In this document: piece by piece, positions 56,455 to 64,000 of the stretch
Layout of the letters: each line of letters starts with the position of its first letter
How positions within the stretch are numbered: the first letter of the stretch is position 1
Assembly: GCA_002205965.3 (NCBI GenBank)
Contig: NADL03000748.1
Coordinates: 248,001-312,000, forward strand
Length of the DNA stretch: 64,000 nt
Direction of reading: 5' to 3'
Source: Kappaphycus alvarezii
Lineage: Eukaryota > Rhodophyta > Florideophyceae > Gigartinales > Solieriaceae
Translations under genes and position numbers: made by a program
The notes under the pieces: model-generated
What the model saw: only the letters and a program-made list of their open reading frames with translations
What the model was told of the DNA's origin: nothing
Database searches by the model: none

Positions 56455-59400
56455 CGCAATACGCGTTGCTCTTATTGCGGAAGCACCGGTCATTCCGAAG
56501 CCACTTGTTGGCCTGTCGCTAGGGACAGGTCTTCGGGAGCTCACGATAAAAACGAGGAGGAAAATGGAAAAGAAGGTCAGGTTAATGTAGTCTGTGAAAG
56601 CTATTCAGACACCGATTCTGCTGTCTAAGAAGTCGTCTATGCAACAAAAAGAACAGCCGCGGGCGATTATTTACCAAAAAAGCCCCGCCAAGGAAACTAA
56701 GAGGGGATTCCGATACCCTGTCTCGTGAATAACCCACAGCAAGCCAGAGTTATACCCTCTATCCCAATGGTAGAAAAATTTCGTGATTTTAATCGCAGGA
56801 GGAAGCCGATGAAGAACAAAAGCGCGAAAAAACTCAAGCAAGATACAAGAGTACGTGGGCAAATATGACGTCGTGTCGGACCTTGCGAATGCCAACTGCG
56901 GTCTGACATTTGGTCAGATCCTTCGCGGGGATACAGATAGAGCTACCAAGATAATGAGCCGTTTGCTCGGGAAGCAGTCAGCACCCCGCGTCGCAGTCGT
57001 GTCCAACCCGGAGTCTCGCCTATTACGCGTCGTACAACTTAAGGTTTATGGCACTGATATTTGGGCATTGCTAGATTCTTGGACAGTACCCAACGTGATG
57101 TCCGCCGTTTTTTCTCGACGTTTATGTCTATCGCCGAATTTTTCGTCAAGGAAGATAACAGTGGCTAATGGAGAAAGTTCGTCTTGTGTCGGCTCGTTGC
57201 TGAATGTTGCTACTTTCGGAGAAAAAGGGGTCAAGTTGGACTACCTTGTTGTCGAGAAGTCTCCATTCTGCATTATCATTGGGTTTCCTGCAGTCACATT
57301 TATGCACAAGCCTTGAATTTGGAGCGCAGAGTGTGCTCCTGTACATTAGGTCCGAAGATTCGTGCTACCGCTCGAAACTGATGCGAAAGAAAACGAAAAG
57401 AGGCCCGTTAAAGGCGAAGATATCGGTACTTCCAGCGAAAACTTCACATCCGACTCGAACGCTGGGCCGGAGGCATTGGATTCGTCCGAAGAGGAACTTG
57501 TTTTGTTCATCCGCGGAGACGTGGTGGAGCAAGGAGACGGGAAGCCTTCTGGCGGAGAAAGCACCAACGTTGAAGAAGAAGATGGAGTTCGTGGCGCTCT
57601 TAGGGCTCGTCTATCGCACCCTCGAGAAGAAGACCAAGCGCTACTAAACGATTACTTCCGAGGCAATGGAATAGTCGCTTGGAAGATTAACGAGCTTCGT
57701 CCCGCCGCGGTTCCACTGGAACACAAGTTTGAGCTAAAGGAACCAAATAAAGTTTACCACAGAGCTCGTCGCCTGGCTCCGCGTCACAATGATACGGGCC
57801 GACAATAAGTTGATAAAATTCTGAAAGCAGGTATTATTACCCCAGAATCTTCGGAATGGTCCTTTCCTGTAGTGATATACTCCAATAAGGATGGAAAGCT
57901 AAGATTCTGTGCGGATCACCGCACTTTGAACCGCAATATGAAGGCTGATCGTTGTCCTCTGCCCAAAATAGAAGAGATATTCGATAACCTAAAGGTAGCT
58001 CGGTATTCACTAACCTCCACTTGTTCGCAGGATACTGGCAGGTTCGCATGGGAGAGGAGTGTAAGGAGATGACTACCTTGTTTACAGTTATGGGACGTTC
58101 AAGTTTGAGCTTATGTCCTTTGGTTTCATGAATGCGCCGTCAACTTTTCAGCCCAGGATGGACTATGTTTTACGGGACATTCCCTTTGTCCGCGTTTATC
58201 TGGAAGATTTTTTCGTCTTTTCTAAATCCGTAGAGAAGCAAATTGATCACTTAAATATAATTTTAGACGCTATCGCAAAGGCGGGCTTGAAGCTCAAGAG
58301 CAACTGGCTTCGCAAAGTCACTAAGTGTGACTTTGCGAAACCAGCTGTGAAGTTTCTGGGACAAATAGTTGACAAAAACGGAGTTCACGTCGACGAAGAG
58401 AAGATTAAGGCTGTCAAGGAAAACCTGGTTCCGAAGGGTACGACTGAGTTGCGCGGTTTCCTGGGCCTTTCCGGTTATTACCGCCGTTTTATTCGGGGTT
58501 TCGAAGAGATTTACGCCGCATTACATGATTCTACGTCTGGCAATAAGGATTTCAACTGGACAAAGGAAATGATGGAGGCATTCGAGACTTTGAAAGAGAA
58601 ACCCACCACTCCACCTGTTCTGGCATTTTCGGACTTCAACTCCCCATTTATGGTGGAAACCGACGCTTCGAGCGTCGCAGTACGGGCAGTCCTCGCCCAG
58701 GAAAAATAGGACGGGAAGATAAACCCGTGCAGTACGCTAGCCGCACCATGAATTAGGCTGAGAAGAACTATTCCGCATGTGGAAGAGAAACTCTAGCGGT
58801 AATTTTCGCCTTGCGGAAGTTTCGGGTATACTTGTTGTCGACAAAGCCATTCGGGTTGGTTACCCATCATCAAGACCTTCGCTACGCATTTAAAAATAAC
58901 GACATACATGGAAGGATGGTGCGGTGGCTGGAATTTCTTGCTGAGTACGAGTTCGAAGTCGAGTATATGCCGGGCGCAAATAATGGAGCCGCGGACTACC
59001 TTTCGCAAGCCGTCCCTTCTTGTTCCACACCATTCTCAGGTGTGGATGAAGGAGACTTGGTTGCAACAGTTGGTCTAGTCGCTGTCGTAGAGGGCCGTTC
59101 ATTTGAATCACATATAATTGAGGTCGCTCGTCATCCACAGGAGTTTAAGATCGAAGAAGAAGACGAAACCAAAAGGCGTACAATCAAGCGTATGGCGAAG
59201 CGCTTCATGGTTTGGGAGAGGGAACTACCACGACGCACAGAAATGGAACTCAAGAATATTCCCTCCCTTGAGGATAGGACGTCGATACTCCACAGCTTCC
59301 ACGACGATATTGGACACTGGGACACTGAAACCATGAAGAAGTTCGTCTCTGACCGCTACTGGTGACTGTATATGCATTGGGATATCCAAAACTAATTGAA

Positions 59401-59661
59401 AAGTTGTGAGGGATATCAGAAGACAAAAACGATTCCACCTTACCGTACAAGCCTGAAAATACCGCTGTCAAACATATTAGAGACTTGGTCGATCGATTTC
59501 GCGGTCCGCTTCCGAAGTTAAAGGGCGGGGAGAAGTATGTCCTCATTGCGGTAGAGCATTTAACGGGTTGGCCAATAGCTTTGGCCACCGAAGATTCGTC
59601 GGCCAACACTGTTGCTCAGTTTTTAAAGAAGGAAATTTTGTCAAAACTGGCGCATCCTACT
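56455..59661 (+). pseudogene. Second Ty3/Gypsy element: gag end and pol, truncated
   Basis: A gag zinc knuckle C-x2-C-x4-H-x4-C (CSYCGSTGHSEATC, 56467-56508) opens the relic. Protease: VYGTDIWALLDSWTVPNVM (about 57046-57100), where the usual DSG is DSW. RT: KDGKLRFCADHRTLNRNMKA (about 57888-57947), SFGFMNAPSTFQPRMDYV (58116 on), and VRVYLEDFFVFSKSVEKQID with the catalytic YLDD box read as YLED (about 58191-58220). Then LRGFLGLSGYYRRFIRGFEE and RNase H VETDASSVAVRAVLAQEK (58653-58709), RWLEFLAEYEFEVEYMPGAN. Integrase: a His-rich start (LHSFHDDIGHWD, 59290-59325) and core KGGEKYVLIAVEHLTGWPIA, ending abruptly at 59661. No LTRs were found: the 5' side stops at the fold-back element. It belongs to a different lineage from the 19.3 kb element. 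Confidence 0.85.
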
Positions 59662-62600
59662 TGACAAAAATTCAAGAAATAACAGCTCTTTGCAAGGGAT
59701 GATAAACCAAACCCAACAAGAAAACCGATACCGTACTGTGCTTCCCGATTTAGAACAGCTCCAGCCTTAATTCGGTAATGCAATGTACTTGCAAAGTCAC
59801 TGGCAGAAAATAAAGCTGGTACATTACTCATGGTACAGTCCGGGGCAAAATTATGAGATTAGGAGGCATGAATGTACTAAATAGCCGTCCTACATCCCTA
59901 ATCAGTAAAGAACTGCAGTTTACCTCCCTGTACTAATTTGAAGCACTGTATGCACAGGGAAAATATATCATATTAAGGATCTATAGAAGCTCTTTCTATC
60001 TATCCAAAATTTTTCAAACAGTAACGGACGGACACATGCAAATTTAATAAAAACGGATTAAGACCGGTCAAAAATATAAGTTTGTTTGGAAAAAAAGCAT
60101 TACGCACACAGTACATTACCACTTTCAATACTTTTTTTTCGGTCTCATAATTTTGAATCGCATTGTACTTTACTAAGGCTGATTTATCTCAAATCTCTAT
60201 GAGACATATTTGATGTTTCAACTGCAATTTACGACATATTTCCTTAATTCATCATCAATTCAGCCCTACGGAACTTCTCGGCGAGCATTTTTGTCCATTC
60301 TCTGCGATTCGAAAGTCTTGAAAATTTTCACGCCCATCTAAAACAACGAAGAACGCTCCTTAACACACGCTTTCAGTCGAAGCGGAACAGTAGGGGGCGT
60401 TATCATGCTACCGAACGAGATTATTCTACCGCAGAACTTCTGTGACAAATGTAAGAATTTTATAATCCTGTATTGAACTGTTTGATTTTGAATCCACTAC
60501 CACTTTGAAACTAAATAACTCAGTTTGAACTTGAAATTAAATTTAAGTTGATACCACTATCAAGACTGCAATTTTACGTATCATACGAAATGACCCTGAT
60601 ATTACTGCGCACTAAATAGTTCTGGTTAAAACTTCGATAATATACTATCCTTTATTTAGCTTTCGAGCTTAATTTTTATTAAAATTTTACTCTGTGTTCA
60701 TGCTTTTAATTTTCTTCCTTGTTTTTGCGCACGATAGATGGTCGCACGTTTATGCTAGAAGAAAGTAAAGTATCTCTCAGGGTAGTAACAAGTACTCTTC
60801 AGCAGGAAGGAGAAGGTAGCATGGGGGAAAGAATCTTTGTTTATGGTATAGACTGTTAATGTTTTCTGAAAGACATGCGTCTACAGAATATTTTGAATAA
60901 ATTTAATCCATCAACAGCAATTTTTTTATGAAACGACTCTATGTGGTATGAAACGACTCTATGTGGTTCTAGTCTCAATTTAAATAGACAAAAAGACGGT
61001 AAAACCACAACGTCACATAGAAAACTCCCCGCCTATAGTACAAAGAGTCCTTGAAGCATTTTGCTCTCATTATTACCTACTCTTTGTTACAAACAACCCA
61101 AACCGAAAAGCTAGCTCCACTGAACCGGTACGTGCTACATGAGACTATCCTAGTAGTAATTCAGACCATTTAGAGCATTGGGATCGAATTTGGCACTCAA
61201 GAAACTCTATTTTGTCCTTTTCCGAGTTTTAAAGAGTCACGTTATTTTTATTCACCGAAATCTCATCTGTGGTCAAAGAAGAAACAGTAAAAGTTTCCCC
61301 ATTTTAATTTTCAAACTGAGATGTATTGTGCAAGAATTGATGAATACAGCAGAATTTGTACCAAGATTGAAGACTTACCTGAATACTTCTTTCAGAAAAG
61401 AAACTTTTGGCACAGGAATCTGAATTGATGAAAATTTTCTGTACTTTCCTAGCCCATAAGGATAACTGTGATACTAAAACTGCTCGGGAGGTTTTTCTTG
61501 GACCTTTTTGGACAGAAAATCTGTCAAAGTCAACTGAAGAGGAGTATAAAGGGATAGAAATGGCAATGTAAATTTGGACTTTTGTGTGAATATAATATAA
61601 ATCTCTACAAAGCTGCTTAATTCAATGTTCTGTGCATTGTTGTTTCCTTCGCGTTACAGAAGTTCGTCGGAAAATGAAAAAACACAAAGTAGTCAAGACT
61701 CACATGGTATTAGCTTCCATCTTATCTTTAAACACCCTGAGAGGCAGTAGCACAGCTCGGTGGTGGCGGAGAGAATTTTGGGTGGAAGAACGAGGGTTAT
61801 TTCTTGGAAGACTGGAGGTTATGCTTTTTCTTCGGGTTGTAAGGCTGGAACGCATTCCTTTCCGCGGAATGCTGGAATCTTTCCAAGAACCGGAACAAAA
61901 AAAAAGAGATGACGTCAGGGAGAGAGATCGGACAACAACGGATGTAGAAGTGGTTAATCAGCGCAGGGTAGCCCTATTGGAGATTAGGGTTTTGTCACGA
62001 ACAACAACTTTGAAGTTCCGACTTAAATGCAGAGGACAGAATCCGAGGAGCCATAAGTGAGTAAATATCACCGACTAAAAATCAAATAGGGTAGAGAATA
62101 GAAAAAGAGAGGGACCATCGGCGGATAAACGTTGCTATATTCAAAGCTACAGTCTGCAGGGAGTTACATAGGCGAAAGTGGGGAGTCGATTTCGGCGCCA
62201 ACAATGGGGAGGATGTTCTCCCTAATAGAAAGGCAGGTATAAATTACAGTTATCTAGGTTGTATATATCTAAAACGTCTCAGTAAGTAAACTAAATGTAA
62301 GTCAAGTAATAAATATCAAAGTTGGAGATGAGATAGTTCGCCACTAGGCCCAAAAAGTAGCATTCACATATTAAAAATTCAAGTCCAAGTTGGCGGCAGG
62401 GATAAACTTGACTTTAAGAACGAAACAAGAAGATAATCGTTGTCTGGTGGGTGGTTTCGATTTTGCCGAACTTGTCGTATGGGTTCTTGTGGTAATGTCA
62501 AAAATTACAAATTACAATGCGCTTGAAAAATAAAGCTTTTTTAGGATACGTTTTCATTGCGGACAGAAAGAATATATTTTGGATTGAATTGGACCCCTTG

Positions 62601-64000
62601 AACTGTAAATGTGTGAGAATCAATAGTGAAAGGGCTACTTTCAGAATAGGTCCATCTGATACGATTATCTTTGCAACAATATTATCAGTAAGATTCAATG
62701 AGTTAATTATCTAAAATTCAGAATTACGGGTATAAAATCTATGGGTCTGCTGAAAGAATTAGCTTCTGAACTCAGACATCACCTAGCCTTCATTTTCATG
62801 GGTAAGGTGAAATCTTACAATTTTTATCCCTTTCCTCCAGTTTTTATCAAGTCTTGAAGCCCTACGGTTCAGTAGCAGTAATATGTATTAAAGCTTAGAA
62901 CATTTTTTTCCTTTTAGTGCTGAAAGTAACACATACTTCTCTCCACAAGACAAGCCAACTACATTCATGATACCTGATTCTGTAGTTTCCATTTTTTTCA
63001 TAGCCGAAGTGTATTTCAGGTCAGTATTTCACTACGAGTTTTACCGCGCTTCATTTTCAATTAACGATCGGTATTATTTTTCGATGTTAAGGAATAAGAT
63101 CAAGATCATCCAAAGGGTCACGGTTACGTATTGTTTACCGTAATCTAAACAGTAAGATATAAACATTGTTGGGATATGAAATCTTCAATAGTAAGTGGGA
63201 TACAATCTACAAAAAAAGTAGTGTTCAAAAAAGATATTATTTCGATGGAAATATTCACTCGTTATACATAAATATTCACCCGAATGAATTATAGAAGGAA
63301 AAATTCAGAACACTAGCTCAGTCCTGGATCAATGTTACGAAAGGAAGGGGAAATATGTATTTCGGACGGAAAAAAAACTCGAAAAAACCCTATGCTCAAG
63401 TTTTTATAAATATATGCTCTTAGGACTGCAGCCATGTTTCGTTGTTTCTAAAGATGCGTCCTAGCTATATAAATTGAGAATGGGGAGAATTTAATAAAAT
63501 TGTCGTCTACGAAAGTACGCTTACTGGATATTTACCAAATTAGTACTTTAGTTTGATTGAAAAGGGGTAAGTTTAGTCATGGAAAGAAAAATAATACGTA
63601 CACTGCAATTCTGGGGTTTTCGATCCTTAAATAATGGCATATGATTATCAGGAAATTTGGAGCGTTGATAATTATCTTTGATGAATATAAATTCATAAAT
63701 TCTTTTTGTGGCAAAGGGCATCGATCACTATGTTCAATAAGTTCATAAATTTATCTGGAGATATTTTATATTAATTCAATAGCAAATTATGATTTATGTT
63801 ATTTTTTGCATCAAAAGGCGTGAAGAAGATAGTGAAAAACAAATGCAATTTTTCAGAAAAACGTCGATTCGTGAAATTTCAATGTTTTGTCTGAGTAGCA
63901 AGGATAAAAATATGTAAAATTGGAAAATATTCAAACAAAAAGCTACAATTGACTACAAATTTTAGTGTTACTAAAACTTCAAACTACCTCCTATAGGAGA
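59662..64000. other. AT-rich 4.3 kb with no recognised gene
   Basis: Mostly AT-rich, stop-dense sequence. Plus-strand frames of 65-142 codons (61178-61423, 61632-62060, 62517-62714) have no motif I recognise; the 61632-62060 frame is charged (KKRDDVRERDRTTTDVEVV) but low in information. A direct duplication of about 20 bases, tatg(t/a)ggtatgaaacgactc-like, lies at 60928-60965 (gaaacgactctatgtggt twice). gagtaaatatcacc occurs at about 62056. Confidence 0.4.

Noticed and set aside
1-64000. CRISPR arrays, rRNA genes, bacterial operons
   Set aside because: No regularly spaced identical repeats with unique spacers, no rRNA core sequences and no Shine-Dalgarno-led gene clusters were seen; the ParB-methylase relic stands alone among eukaryotic elements.

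Overview
This is a repeat-rich, gene-poor stretch of a eukaryotic nuclear genome. Evidence for a eukaryote is a roughly 10.7 kb VPS13-type lipid-transfer gene, a UBA-domain gene beside it, Ty3/Gypsy and LINE retrotransposons, and pogo-like and DDE_4 (PIF/Harbinger-like) DNA transposons. The long VPS13 gene shows no obvious introns, and the transposon families resemble those of protists and algae (red-algal or oomycete-like). The sequence alone does not fix the lineage.

Layout. 0-4.4 kb: a minus-strand coding relic at the edge, then a plus-strand relic joining a ParB/sulfiredoxin-like domain to a beta-class DNA methyltransferase. This is bacterial/phage-type architecture in a eukaryotic setting. 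4.5-6.1 kb: a 46-bp tandem repeat and a reversed LINE reverse-transcriptase relic. 6-8.5 kb: no gene seen. 8.5-11.9 kb: minus-strand transposase-like relic. 12-14 kb: three degenerate tandem repeats. 14.7-16.4 kb: minus-strand basic-then-acidic, probably nuclear protein. 19.3-29.7 kb: a dead Gypsy element whose 5' LTR is split by a GC-rich LINE with an exact 13-bp target-site duplication. 30.7-32.5 kb: pogo-like transposon with TIRs and TA flanks. 33-39 kb: several LINE 3' tails, two of them head-to-head, and a frame-broken NAD(P)-dependent reductase. 39.6-51.5 kb: the UBA gene and VPS13, both minus strand. 51.9-53.9 kb: an element with 18-bp perfect terminal inverted repeats and self-complementary ends, enclosing a LINE fragment. 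54.3-56.5 kb: minus-strand DDE_4 transposase relic, a fold-back element, and an 87-bp repeat present twice. 56.5-59.7 kb: a second, truncated Gypsy element. 59.7-64 kb: AT-rich, no recognised gene.

The likely host genes (VPS13, UBA protein, reductase, acidic protein) are broken mainly by frame changes rather than stop codons, whereas the transposons carry both. That pattern fits indel errors in the assembly at least as well as gene death, so the host genes may be intact in the organism. Nearly all other content is mobile DNA in layers: LINE inside Gypsy LTR, and LINE fragment inside a TIR element.
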